A program made the position numbers and the translations under genes. The notes under the pieces were generated by a model, which was not told where the DNA came from, ran no database searches, and saw only the letters and a list, made by a program, of their open reading frames with translations. A stretch of 64,000 nt of DNA from Nocardia seriolae NBRC 15557 (lineage in GTDB: Bacteria > Actinomycetota > Actinomycetes > Mycobacteriales > Mycobacteriaceae), in the NCBI RefSeq assembly GCF_007990715.1, contig NZ_BJWY01000016.1, positions 1 through 64,000 of the forward strand, in the 5' to 3' direction. This document shows, piece after piece, positions 35,450 to 43,496 of this stretch. Numbering within the stretch: position 1 is the stretch's first letter; the number at the start of each line of letters is the position of its first letter.

Positions 35450-36994
35450 TCAGGAGCTGCTGGACGGCAGGGGCGAGACCTGTTGCGGGGCAGTCTTATC
35501 GATGCGGCGGCTGCCATTGCCGCTGTGCACCGCCGGGCGTGGGCGGCCGAAGGTCAGGATGCCGTCCTCCAGCGGTGTCCGGCGCAGCAGGGCGCGGTCG
35601 CGGAAGTAGCTGTTGACGAGCTGCCACGGGCCGCGGGTGCCCTGCCGGGGCATGACGGCGTCGCCGCGCCGAACGTAGCCGGAGGACAGGACGTCTCCCA
35701 TCAGCGAGTGGTCGGATCGGTCGGCTGCGGTCGCGGTGGCGACCACGGTCGTGTAGTCGTGGGCCCGCATGTGGTTGAGGATGTGGCAGAAGAACTCCGC
35801 GGCCAGGTCGGCCTTGAGCGTGCACGAGGCATTGGTGTAGCCGAGCACCACCATCGCATTGGGCACGCCGTCGAGCAGAGTTCCCTTGTAGAGCACCTTT
35901 TCGCGGGTGTTCACCGGTTGGCTGTCCACGGTCACGCTCGCGCCGCCGAGCATCTGCACGGTCAGGCCGGTCGCGGTGATCACGATGTCGGCGGGCAGCT
36001 CCCGGCCCGACGCCAGGCGGATGCCGGTCTCGGTGAAGGTTTCGATGCGGTCGGTGACGATCTCGGCCTTGCCGCCGCGCAGCGCCCTGAACAGGTCGCC
36101 GTTCGGGACGACGCACAGGCGCTGATCCCACGGGTCGTAGTCGGGGGTGAAGTTGCGCATGTCGATCTTGCCGACCTGCCGGTGCACCGCGCCGAGCACC
36201 AGCTTGCGCACCAGCTCGGGGTAGCGCCGGGAGAGCCGGTAGCTGGCCTGCTGCAGCACGATATTGCGGGCCCGGCTGGCTCGATAGGCCAGTGTGGCAG
36301 GCAGTTTCAGCTTGCGCATGACCACCGCGACCGGATCGTCGGCGGGCAGTGAGGCGATGTAGGTGGGGGAGCGCTGCAACATGGTGATGTGCGCGGTGTC
36401 CTCGCACATGGCCGGGACCAGGGTGATGGCGGTCGCGCCGCTGCCGATCACCACGACCCGCTTGCCGCGGTAGTCGAGGTCCTCGGGCCAGTGCTGCGGG
36501 TGCACGATGCGGCCGCGGAAGTCGTGTTCGCCGGGGAATTCCGGGCGGTAGCCGTGGTCGTAGTCGTAGTAGCCGGTGCAGCCGACGAGGAAGTCGGCGG
36601 TGTAGGTCTCGGTGTGGCCGGTCTGCTCGTCGAGGGCGGTGACGGTCCAGATGTGGTCGCGGCTGGACCAGTTCGCGGTGACGACCTTGCGGCCGAATCG
36701 AATGTGCTCTGTCACGCCGTGTTCGGTGGCCGCGTCCTCGATGTAGCGGCGGATGTGCGGGCCGTCCGCGAGCACCTTGGTGCCGGGCCAGGGGCGGAAA
36801 TTGTAGGCGAAGGTGCACACGTCCGAGTCGGAGCGGATACCCGGGTAGCGGAACAGATCCCAGGTGCCGCCGATGGCGGTGCGGCGCTCCAGGATCAGGT
36901 AGCTGCGGCCGGTTCGCTCGCGGGTGAGGTGGCAGGCCATGCCGATGCCGGAGAGGCCTGCTCCGATGATCAGTACATCGACGTGCCGCGTCAT
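35450..36994 (-). CDS. Flavin-containing Baeyer-Villiger monooxygenase (EthA/MymA-like)
   Basis: A 514-residue class B flavoprotein monooxygenase. It has the FAD site IIGAGLSGIGMACHL near residue 8, GTWDLFRYPGIRSDSD, the Baeyer-Villiger fingerprint FRGRIVHPQHWP near 143-154, and the NADPH site VVVIGSGATAITLVPAM. It inserts oxygen next to ketones or oxidises sulfides and thioamides. ATG at 36994 is chosen because the FAD motif then sits at the normal distance. It is divergent from an AurF-like diiron oxygenase, with a shared operator region. Confidence 0.93.
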   Translation of the reverse strand: MTRHVDVLIIGAGLSGIGMACHLTRERTGRSYLILERRTAIGGTWDLFRYPGIRSDSDVCTFAYNFRPWPGTKVLADGPHIRRYIEDAATEHGVTEHIRFGRKVVTANWSSRDHIWTVTALDEQTGHTETYTADFLVGCTGYYDYDHGYRPEFPGEHDFRGRIVHPQHWPEDLDYRGKRVVVIGSGATAITLVPAMCEDTAHITMLQRSPTYIASLPADDPVAVVMRKLKLPATLAYRASRARNIVLQQASYRLSRRYPELVRKLVLGAVHRQVGKIDMRNFTPDYDPWDQRLCVVPNGDLFRALRGGKAEIVTDRIETFTETGIRLASGRELPADIVITATGLTVQMLGGASVTVDSQPVNTREKVLYKGTLLDGVPNAMVVLGYTNASCTLKADLAAEFFCHILNHMRAHDYTTVVATATAADRSDHSLMGDVLSSGYVRRGDAVMPRQGTRGPWQLVNSYFRDRALLRRTPLEDGILTFGRPRPAVHSGNGSRRIDKTAPQQVSPLPSSSS

Positions 36995-37052
36995 TGAGGT
37001 CTCATTTCGTCGGTCGTGCCCGGTGTTCGCTGCGCGGGTGAACAGAAGGTAT

Positions 37053-37079
37053 CTGTGAATAGCAGTCACGTATAGTGAC
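37053..37079. promoter_or_regulatory. Operator array between BVMO and diiron oxygenase
   Basis: Three alternating half-sites, GTGA-N7-TCAC-GTATA-GTGA, lie within 25 bp, including the perfect palindrome GTCAC-GTATA-GTGAC (37065-37079). CTGTGAATAGCAGT here is identical to a segment at 27423-27436. Confidence 0.6.
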
Positions 37080-37153
37080 CAATGGCCCTATTCCCGGGGC
37101 CTCGTCGCGACGCAGCCTTACGGACGTATCCACTTCGCAGAGAGGTCGTGACA

Positions 37154-38188
37154 ATGACGTCCGTAGCAACCACACCGACGTCCGCGGTAACCACATCCGA
37201 TGCGGACCCGCTGGTCGCCGAGGCGCAGGAATACGCGGGCAAGCTCCTGCTGCTCTCGGAGGGCTCGGTGCACAAGCACTTCGACCCGTTCGTCGACATC
37301 GATTGGGACAACCCCGATTTCGATCCCGACGCCGACCCGCAGCGCTGGATCCTGCCCGAATCCGCGGATCCGCTCGGCCGCCACCCCTGGTACCTCGCCC
37401 TGCCCGAGGAGCGCAAGATCGCCATCGGTAAGTACCGGCAGGCCAATATCGCCAAGGTCGGTTTGCAGTTCGAATCCATCCTGATCAGCGGCATGCAACA
37501 GCACGTCTTCGGCCTGCCGAACGGCTCACCCGAATTCCGCTACTGCTCCCACGAGATGATCGAGGAGCGCTACCACACCCTCATGTTCCAGGAGATGGTC
37601 AACCGCGTCGGCGTCGACGTCCCCGGAATGGGGCCGCTGGTACGCCAACTGCGCTACCTCGGCGTGCCGGTCGCGATCGCGTTCCCGAGCCTGTTCTTCA
37701 TGGCCGTGCTGGCGGGTGAGGAGCCCATCGACCACATCCAGAAGGATGTGCTGCGCTCCGGCGAGGACGTGCACCCGATCATGCGGGGTGTGATGGCCAT
37801 TCACATCGCGGAGGAGGCGCGCCACATCTCCTTCGCGCACGAGTTCCTCAAACATCATGTGCCGCAGCGGAAGCCGGTGAGCCGGGCAGCGCTGTCGATC
37901 GCCATGCCGATCGTCATGTGGATCCTGGGCCGTTCCATCGCGACGCCGCCCAAGGCGTTCTTCACCGAATTCGACATCCCCGACGAGGTGCGCAATGAGC
38001 TGTTCTACGGTTCGAAGGAGGCCCGCCAGGTCTTCAGCGACTACTTCATCGACGTCCGTGCGCTCGCCGCCGAGCTCGGGCTGATGAATCCGGTCGCCGA
38101 GCGCGTCTGGAAGCTGCTGCGCATCGACGGCCCGGCCAGCCGCTACCGGTCGGCCCCGAACCGCACCATCCAGCCCGAAATCATCTGA
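37154..38188 (+). CDS. AurF-like diiron oxygenase
   Basis: A 344-residue helical protein of the AurF/p-aminobenzoate N-oxygenase-like family. Iron ligands are suggested by QFESILISG, SHEMIEERYHTLMFQEM, and IHIAEEARHISFAHEFL, each supplying Glu/His in the ExxH-type pattern. Family members oxidise amines or other small molecules; the substrate is unknown. ATG at 37154 follows GAGAGG by 8 nt; an upstream ATG at 37082 would overlap the operator. Divergent pairing with a Baeyer-Villiger monooxygenase suggests a shared oxidative pathway. Confidence 0.85.
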   Translation: MTSVATTPTSAVTTSDADPLVAEAQEYAGKLLLLSEGSVHKHFDPFVDIDWDNPDFDPDADPQRWILPESADPLGRHPWYLALPEERKIAIGKYRQANIAKVGLQFESILISGMQQHVFGLPNGSPEFRYCSHEMIEERYHTLMFQEMVNRVGVDVPGMGPLVRQLRYLGVPVAIAFPSLFFMAVLAGEEPIDHIQKDVLRSGEDVHPIMRGVMAIHIAEEARHISFAHEFLKHHVPQRKPVSRAALSIAMPIVMWILGRSIATPPKAFFTEFDIPDEVRNELFYGSKEARQVFSDYFIDVRALAAELGLMNPVAERVWKLLRIDGPASRYRSAPNRTIQPEII

Positions 38189-38201
38189 CGGACAGCGTGT
38201 T

Positions 38202-39023
38202 TCACCACACCTCCGCGCGAGCGAGGGCCTCGGCCTCCATCGCGGCGATGAAGTCGGCGACGTCGGAACCGTAGATGCCCCAGCTGTTCACGCCCCCGAG
38301 CTCGACCAGCCTGAGTGCGCCGTCGGGCCCGACGCCGACATCGACGGTGACCATCGTGGGACCGTGGGCGAGCAGCCGCGCCGCCGCGGTCTCCGCGAAG
38401 TCGCGCACGCGATCGGGCACGGGTAGGTAGGGCTCGTTCGGATACGAGCTCCCGCAGACGAATCCGCCGTCGCGGCAGAAGCAGCGGTACTCGCGCTCGA
38501 ACGTCACCACCTCGGACACGACAACGAGCTCGTCCCGGTACTGATCGTAAGTCTCGAGCCAGCTCCCCAGCTCCGAAATCGCATGGACCCCTGCGGGAAA
38601 CAGCTTGAAGTTCGTATCGCTGCGCAGAAAAACCTGATCACCGCCGAACATTCGCCGCAGCGGCAGACCTGGCACCGCCGAGAACGGCACCAGCACGGCG
38701 ATACGACCGAGGAGATCGTAGACATGCCGGTAATAGAACGAACACCGCAGCACCGAATATTCATCGAAGACCGCCTCACCGAGCCGCCCCGCCCGCCGCA
38801 ACCGCCCCATCGTCGGCATAGTCCCATACCCCACAACCGCCCGCCCCTCTTCGACAACGGGCCAGCGCCCCAACATCGCATCGTGCGCATCGACAACCAA
38901 AGCATCCTCGAGCGCGCCCGCGACGACAGCGGACCCTGGGAATTCCTCATGAAGATCGATAAGCCACTGCGGTCGCATGCCGCGATGAAACCACAGAGCG
39001 GGACGGGACCACCGCGCGACCAC
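38202..39023 (-). CDS. ATP-grasp domain protein (DUF4343-like)
   Basis: A 273-residue protein whose C-terminal part, FEREYRCFCRDGGFVCGSSY ... TMVTVDVGVGPDGALRLVELGGVNSWGIYG, matches the ATP-grasp catalytic core (metal-binding VELGGVNSWG). Such enzymes ligate a carboxylate to an amine or thiol using ATP; the substrate is unknown. GTG at 39023 is taken as the start; ATG at 38978 is possible. Neither has a clear ribosome-binding site. Confidence 0.75.
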   Translation of the reverse strand: MVARWSRPALWFHRGMRPQWLIDLHEEFPGSAVVAGALEDALVVDAHDAMLGRWPVVEEGRAVVGYGTMPTMGRLRRAGRLGEAVFDEYSVLRCSFYYRHVYDLLGRIAVLVPFSAVPGLPLRRMFGGDQVFLRSDTNFKLFPAGVHAISELGSWLETYDQYRDELVVVSEVVTFEREYRCFCRDGGFVCGSSYPNEPYLPVPDRVRDFAETAAARLLAHGPTMVTVDVGVGPDGALRLVELGGVNSWGIYGSDVADFIAAMEAEALARAEVW

Positions 39024-39053
39024 TGAAAGGTGAGTGCGTTGATCCGGTTGGCC

Positions 39054-39587
39054 CTATTCGGCCCCCGACGGCTGCGGACCTCGGGGTAGGTCACGTTCGA
39101 AGATCACATTCATCGGAGAGAATCCGTGCGCCCGGAAGAAGTCGTGAGCAGCGGTATTGAACTGCCAGGCGTCGAGACGCAGCCCCGACGCCTTCAGCTC
39201 ACGAGCCGCCGCAGCCGCCGCGTCGATCAGCCGGCCGCCGATGCCGTTGCGCCGTGCGCTCGGCGAGACGGCGAGGTGATGAATGTACAGAATCGACAAC
39301 TCCTGCCTGAACGCATCCGCCTCCCGACGACGATGCTCGGCCAGCAGGTATCCGACCGCCTCCGGCCCGATCGAGGCGAGCAGAACATGCATCCCATCGA
39401 CCATCTGGGATCTGAAGAACTCTCGCAGCGCACTGAGATCCACTGCCCGGAAGACATCGGGCCTGTCATCGACATGCAGTTGATGGAGTGCCATGCCCAG
39501 CCCAGCCAGCGCATCGACATCCCGCGGTCGCGCCGGCCGGATCTCGATTTCCCCCGTTACCCCCCCGCTCCGCCGATGTCCGGCCAT
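39054..39587 (-). CDS. GNAT family N-acetyltransferase
   Basis: A 177-residue GNAT protein. It has IEIRPARPRDVDALAGL at the N-terminus, the acetyl-CoA motif LAVSPSARRNGIGGRLIDAAAAAAR, and the closing AAHDFFRAHGFSPMNVIFERDL. It acetylates an unknown amine. ATG at 39587 is the most plausible start. It is in the same direction as, and just upstream of, the ATP-grasp gene. Confidence 0.85.
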   Translation of the reverse strand: MAGHRRSGGVTGEIEIRPARPRDVDALAGLGMALHQLHVDDRPDVFRAVDLSALREFFRSQMVDGMHVLLASIGPEAVGYLLAEHRRREADAFRQELSILYIHHLAVSPSARRNGIGGRLIDAAAAAARELKASGLRLDAWQFNTAAHDFFRAHGFSPMNVIFERDLPRGPQPSGAE

Positions 39588-39726
39588 GGAACAAGACAAC
39601 CAGAAGCGCATGGCTCCCGCCCACACCTTTTCGCGGCATGTGCCGATCCCAAAACCCGCCGGCCCCTGACCACTCGTGCGATACCCCCGCCGCAGCCCCC
39701 CACAACCAACAGCCGTTCCTCATCGT

Positions 39727-39783
39727 CGAGTGGCACAATCCTGGGGCTTTCGTCCGATTTCATCACGAATTTTGTGCCACTCG
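39727..39783. repeat. 12-bp inverted repeat, 33-nt spacer
   Basis: CGAGTGGCACAA (39727-39738) is perfectly complementary to TTGTGCCACTCG (39772-39783). It lies in the 294-bp gap 39588-39881, where I see no convincing gene. It may be an operator pair or an RNA hairpin. Confidence 0.75.
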
Positions 39784-39881
39784 GCGCTCGGTGGGTGGGG
39801 GAGTCCACCGGTTTCGGATCGATTCCGCCTGTTGGTGTTCGGCCGAGTTACGCTGGAGAGTTTGGTTAGTGGTTCCGGATG

Positions 39882-40296
39882 TTATAGGGGCTGGGGACAT
39901 TCCAGGTTGTGCACGAGGACGCTGAGGCCGCGGGTGGATAGGCGGGCGTGGATGAGGGGTTCGGTTTGGTTCCAGGTTCCGCCTGCCAGTCCGCAACCGA
40001 TTCGTGGCAGTCCCTATCGAGGCGTTTGATGGCGTTGCGAATTCGGCGAGTTTCTTCAGGGTCTGGTCGACGGCCTCATAGCGGATCGGCGGTTTGCCAG
40101 CGGTCGGTCGGATGCGGTGTTGGCCGATCATGTTGGCTACGTGGAGATTCGGTGCGACCTGGACGAACTGTGCCGCGCCCAGGCCGAAGTCGTTGGACTC
40201 GCGCTGCTGGTACCAGTCCCGGTAGGCGCGTTCGGGTTGCGGCCGTCGTGCTGAGAGGGCGAGGACGAAACCTTTGCCCATCTCGGTCAGGCTCAT
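39882..40296 (-). pseudogene. Frameshifted macro-domain (ADP-ribose-binding) gene
   Basis: The first segment (ATG 40296 onward) reads MGKGFVLAL...RAYRDWYQQ, FVQVAPNLHVANMIGQH and IRYEAVDQTLKKLAEFA, typical of macro-domain ADP-ribosyl hydrolases. The conserved C-terminal segment PRIGCGLAGGTWNQTEPLI ... LSVLVHNLEC continues in a different frame to TAA at 39882. A one-base indel around 40005-40020 would restore it. The N-terminus also seems shortened before MGKG. Either a real pseudogene or a base error. Confidence 0.7.
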
Positions 40297-40412
40297 GGTG
40301 TCCTCCCGCGCCGAACGTAGACGCGGGCACCGACATCATCCGCTGCCCGATACAACCGGTACGCCACGCGGCTGGTGCGGATGTTGGTGCGTGCGGACTG
40401 TGGCAAGATCAT

Positions 40413-40490
40413 CCGGCCTGATCGCGCGCTATTGCAGCGGATTCGGCCTACTTGCCCTGTGCGGCGGCGGAAAGTGTGCGATCAGGCCGG
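40413..40490. repeat. 13-bp inverted repeat, 52-nt spacer
   Basis: CCGGCCTGATCGC (40413-40425) is perfectly complementary to GCGATCAGGCCGG (40478-40490). It sits in the 303-bp gap 40297-40599, which has no gene I can support. Confidence 0.75.
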
Positions 40491-40599
40491 TATTCGGAAC
40501 TCGGCTGTTGCGGATGCTTCTGTGCCGCAGCTTTTCTTGGCCGTTTCGGGTGCGCCGACTCAGCAGCGCCCGCAGCGGGATCGAAGCAACCCGCCGTGA

Positions 40600-40902
40600 T
40601 CAGTTCGCCTGCACCGTGTGTTTCCTGATCGTGTCTTCGATTGGTTGGCCGGAGGTGGTGGGGTGGGAGGGGGCGGTGCCGTCGAAGATGGTGTCGAGGA
40701 TGTCGGCGGCGTCGAGGGTGCTGCGGTAGGAGTGGGCGCGGGCGCTGAGGATGACGGAGTGCAGGATGATCGCGTAGATGCGGGACCGGGGGACGGTCGG
40801 GTGCCAGCCGTGTCGTTCGCGATCGCGCAGTGCGGATTCCACGGCTTCGAGGACGTCGACGATCACCTGGATTTCGATCTGATCGGGCTCATCGGAGGGC
40901 AT
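40600..40902 (-). CDS. Small hypothetical protein (100 residues)
   Basis: A mostly helical acidic protein (IEIQVIVDVLEAVESALRDRERHGW, RIYAIILHSVILSARAHSYRS). No signal peptide or known motif. Its start overlaps the preceding small gene by 14 nt, so the two form a pair upstream of, and divergent from, the XRE-DUF397 genes. Function unknown. Confidence 0.6.
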   Translation of the reverse strand: MPSDEPDQIEIQVIVDVLEAVESALRDRERHGWHPTVPRSRIYAIILHSVILSARAHSYRSTLDAADILDTIFDGTAPSHPTTSGQPIEDTIRKHTVQAN

Positions 40903-41116
40903 GGCGGCCTCCGAGAAACAGTGTGCCGCAACCGAACATCGCGGTTCGCAACAGCGTGAACAAGGACTTGCGCGTCCTCGTTGCCGGTTTGGCCAGGCGC
41001 AATTGGATGGCCTGAAGTGCTTGTGCGGCGGTCAATTCGTCGGTCGCGGTCTCCCGCTTCTCGCGCTCTAGTCGGTCGATGATCGCCTGCACCGACCACT
41101 GGTTGCCGCTGGACAT
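40889..41116 (-). CDS. Small hypothetical protein with basic/hydrophobic tail (75 residues)
   Basis: An N-terminal helix rich in charges (QAIIDRLEREKRETATDEL) is followed by a basic segment and a short hydrophobic tail (SLFTLLRTAMFGCGTLFLGG) that could insert in a membrane. ATG at 41116 is used; the frame is open far upstream antisense to the XRE gene. Function unknown. Confidence 0.55.
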   Translation of the reverse strand: MSSGNQWSVQAIIDRLEREKRETATDELTAAQALQAIQLRLAKPATRTRKSLFTLLRTAMFGCGTLFLGGRHALR

Positions 41117-41294
41117 AGCGTCTGCCTCTCTGGCGTTGCCGTGGTCCCAGCACACCACCGGCACTCTGCTGGAACCAGCAAATCCGGACGTTCCTGACTG
41201 ATTGGTCCAAACTGCCAGGGCGAGTTTCTCTTCGGCGTATCGTCTATTCCGCGATGGCGTGTGTTTCCGTTCCGATAATGCGGAGGGCGCCGAC

Positions 41295-42185
41295 ATGACC
41301 AGCGACGACGAACCATCGACCCTGCCTCGGCGGCAGTTGGGGCGGTTTCTGCGCGAGGCTCGGGACAACCGTGGACTTGCGATGGACAAGGCGGCGCAGC
41401 TGGCGGAATTGAGCAAGACCGGCCTGCATCGCATCGAGACCGGCGGGGTGAAGAAGCTGCGGCTGCGCGACATTCGAGCACTGTGTGAGATTTACGAAGT
41501 TACCCCGGCAGACACCGACCGCGCCGTGGAGCTGGCCAAGCAAGCCCAGACCGCGTCGTGGTACACCGCTTTCGCGGGTCTCTATGGCGACGCCACATTC
41601 AACATGTACGTCGGGTTGGCCGCCTCCGCGAGCCGATTGTCGGCCTACCATGAGATCATGCTCGGGCTGGTGCAGACTGCCGACTATGCTCGTGCGCTGA
41701 TCAGCGGGTATTACGACGTCAGCAGTCACGATGAGATCGAACGCCGGGTCGAGCTGCGACTCGAGCGGCAGACGATCATCACGCGCAAGGCCGCTCCGGT
41801 GAAACTCGAACTGCTGCTTCACGAGTCGGCGCTGCACCGCGTGTTCGGAGGCCACCGTGTGATGGCGGCACAGTTGCGGCATCTGGCGGAAATCGGAAAG
41901 CTGCCCAATGTTTCGCTGCGCGTCCAGCCATTCAGCAGCGGTTGCAGCAGGGGTCTCCTGCACGGCCCATTCGTGATCCTCGAGTTCGGTGACGACGCCA
42001 AGGGACGCCCGATCGAGCCGCCGCTCGTGTATCTCGAGGGTGCCGGACGGCCGGACTTCTACATGGAGAACGCCGATGACGTGCGGCGCTACCATGAAAT
42101 CGCTTCGGCCATCCGGAATACGGCCTTGACCGAGACACGGACGCGAGACCTGATACGGCAGGTAGCAAGGAGTTACGCGGCATGA
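41295..42185 (+). CDS. XRE family regulator with DUF5753 domain
   Basis: A 296-residue regulator: N-terminal helix-turn-helix (LGRFLREARDNRGLAMDKAAQLAELSKTGLHRIETG) and a C-terminal DUF5753 domain (YHEIMLGLVQTADYARALI, RRVELRLERQTII, LRVQPFSSG). In streptomycetes such proteins (WhiJ-like) pair with DUF397 proteins to control development or antibiotic production. GGAGGG lies 7 nt before the ATG. It overlaps the DUF397 gene by 4 nt. Confidence 0.93.
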   Translation: MTSDDEPSTLPRRQLGRFLREARDNRGLAMDKAAQLAELSKTGLHRIETGGVKKLRLRDIRALCEIYEVTPADTDRAVELAKQAQTASWYTAFAGLYGDATFNMYVGLAASASRLSAYHEIMLGLVQTADYARALISGYYDVSSHDEIERRVELRLERQTIITRKAAPVKLELLLHESALHRVFGGHRVMAAQLRHLAEIGKLPNVSLRVQPFSSGCSRGLLHGPFVILEFGDDAKGRPIEPPLVYLEGAGRPDFYMENADDVRRYHEIASAIRNTALTETRTRDLIRQVARSYAA

Positions 42186-42391
42186 AGATCGACTTGTCCG
42201 GGGCGCGGTGGTTCAAGAGCAGCCGCAGCAGCGGTCAGACCGACTGCGTCGAGGTGGCCTGGCTTGCGGGGGATTCGGTCGGCGTACGCGACTCCAAGAA
42301 TCCGACCGGGCCCGCGCTGGTCTTCGCTCCCGGCGAGTGGGACGCGTTCGCCGCCGGAGTCGCCGCCGGTGTATTCGATAGGTTCCGGTAG
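42182..42391 (+). CDS. DUF397 domain protein
   Basis: A 69-residue DUF397 protein with the family signature WFKSSRSSGQTDCVEVAW ... GVRDSKNP, then FAPGEWDAFAAGV. It is translated from an ATGA overlap with the XRE gene, the standard regulator/partner pair of actinobacteria (compare WhiJ/BldB-type loci). It probably modulates the XRE protein; some related pairs behave like toxin-antitoxin modules. Confidence 0.93.
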   Translation: MKIDLSGARWFKSSRSSGQTDCVEVAWLAGDSVGVRDSKNPTGPALVFAPGEWDAFAAGVAAGVFDRFR

Positions 42392-42418
42392 GGGGCAAAG
42401 GCTTTCGGTTCGGAAATG

Positions 42419-42458
42419 CGAGTGTGGCCCGGAACCTGTTGGTTCCGGGCCACACTCG
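42419..42458. terminator. Bidirectional terminator
   Basis: A perfect 17-bp stem (42419-42435 with 42442-42458) and 6-nt loop lie between the convergent XRE-DUF397 and allantoin operons. Confidence 0.9.
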
Positions 42459-42510
42459 GGTTGCTGGTGGGGCGGGATGATTTCGTGCGATCAGCCCGGC
42501 TGCCAGCGGG

Positions 42511-43431
42511 TTACGGGGCCGGGTGGACGGTGCACCAGTGTTCGGCGATGTCGATTCGGCGGGCGAGCCAGACCTTTTCGTGGGACTGGACGTAGTCCAG
42601 GAAACGTTCCAGGGACTTGGCGCGGGCGGGCTTGCCGATGATGCGGCAGTGCAGGCCCACCGAGAGCATCTTGGGGGCACCGGCGGCGCCTTCGGCGTAG
42701 AGGACGTCGAAGGCGTCCTTGAGGTAGGAGAAGAACTCCTCGCCGTTGGCGAAGCCGGCGGGGGAGGAGAAGCGCATGTCGTTGGTTTCCAACGTGTACG
42801 GGAGGACCAGTTGGTTCTGGTCGCCGACCTTGACCCAGTAGGGGAGGTCGTCGCCGTAGGAGTCGGAGTCGTAGACGAAGCCGCCGTGTTCCACGACCAG
42901 GTCGCGGGTGTTGGGGGAGTCGCGGCCGGTGTACCAGCCCTTCGGTGCTTCGCCGAAGAGCTTGGTGATGATGCGGACGGCCTCTTCCATGTGGGCGCGC
43001 TCGGTCTCCTTGTCCACCAGTTGGTAGGTGAACCAGCGCAGGCCGTGGGAGCAGATGTCGTAGCCGAGGCGCTTGAACGCCGCTACGGCTTCGGGGTTGC
43101 GTTCCAGGGCCCGCGCCACGCCGAAGATGGTGAGCGGGATGTCGCGCTGCTCGAACAGTCGCAGCACTCGCCAGAGTCCGGCTCGGGAGCCGTACTCGTA
43201 CATGGTTTCCACGCTCTGGTGGCGGTTCGGGAAGGCCGCGCCCGGAACGATGTCGGGGGTGAGGAACGCCTCGGAGCCCTCGTCGCCGTCGAGCGGGTTG
43301 TTCTCGCCGCCCTCTTCGTAATTGAGCACGAAGTTGACGGCGATGTTCGCATCACCGGGCCAGTGCGGGTGCGGCGGGTTGGGGCCGTAGCCGACCATGT
43401 CCCGCGGGTAGTTCAGGTCGAAATCGCTCAT
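42511..43431 (-). CDS. puuE: Allantoinase PuuE (polysaccharide-deacetylase fold)
   Basis: PuuE hydrolyses allantoin to allantoate with a metal-dependent NodB-like fold. The 306-residue protein shows YPRDMVGYGPNPPHPHWPG, AVNFVLNYEEGGENN, GYDICSHGLRW, WYTGRDSPNTRDLV and SVGLHCRIIGKPARA, all family-specific. ATG at 43431 is chosen by protein length; GGAGG is only 1-2 nt away and an upstream ATG at 43500 is in frame. The 43432-43499 stretch (GAGCGAGCGTAGCGAGCGAG) looks like a low-complexity intergenic element. Confidence 0.93.
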   Translation of the reverse strand: MSDFDLNYPRDMVGYGPNPPHPHWPGDANIAVNFVLNYEEGGENNPLDGDEGSEAFLTPDIVPGAAFPNRHQSVETMYEYGSRAGLWRVLRLFEQRDIPLTIFGVARALERNPEAVAAFKRLGYDICSHGLRWFTYQLVDKETERAHMEEAVRIITKLFGEAPKGWYTGRDSPNTRDLVVEHGGFVYDSDSYGDDLPYWVKVGDQNQLVLPYTLETNDMRFSSPAGFANGEEFFSYLKDAFDVLYAEGAAGAPKMLSVGLHCRIIGKPARAKSLERFLDYVQSHEKVWLARRIDIAEHWCTVHPAP

Positions 43432-43496
43432 GCCTCCGCTGCGCTCCGGCACGAGCGATGGCTCGGCTGTGTCCATTTCTCGCTCGCTACGCTCGC

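Noticed and set aside
39557..39808. 83-codon minus-strand frame upstream of the GNAT gene
   Set aside because: Composition is only partly protein-like, no start signal is seen and it crosses both arms of the 12-bp inverted repeat.
40375..40599. 74-codon plus-strand frame in the gap before the small minus-strand genes
   Set aside because: No ribosome-binding site or family resemblance, and the 13-bp inverted repeat lies inside it.
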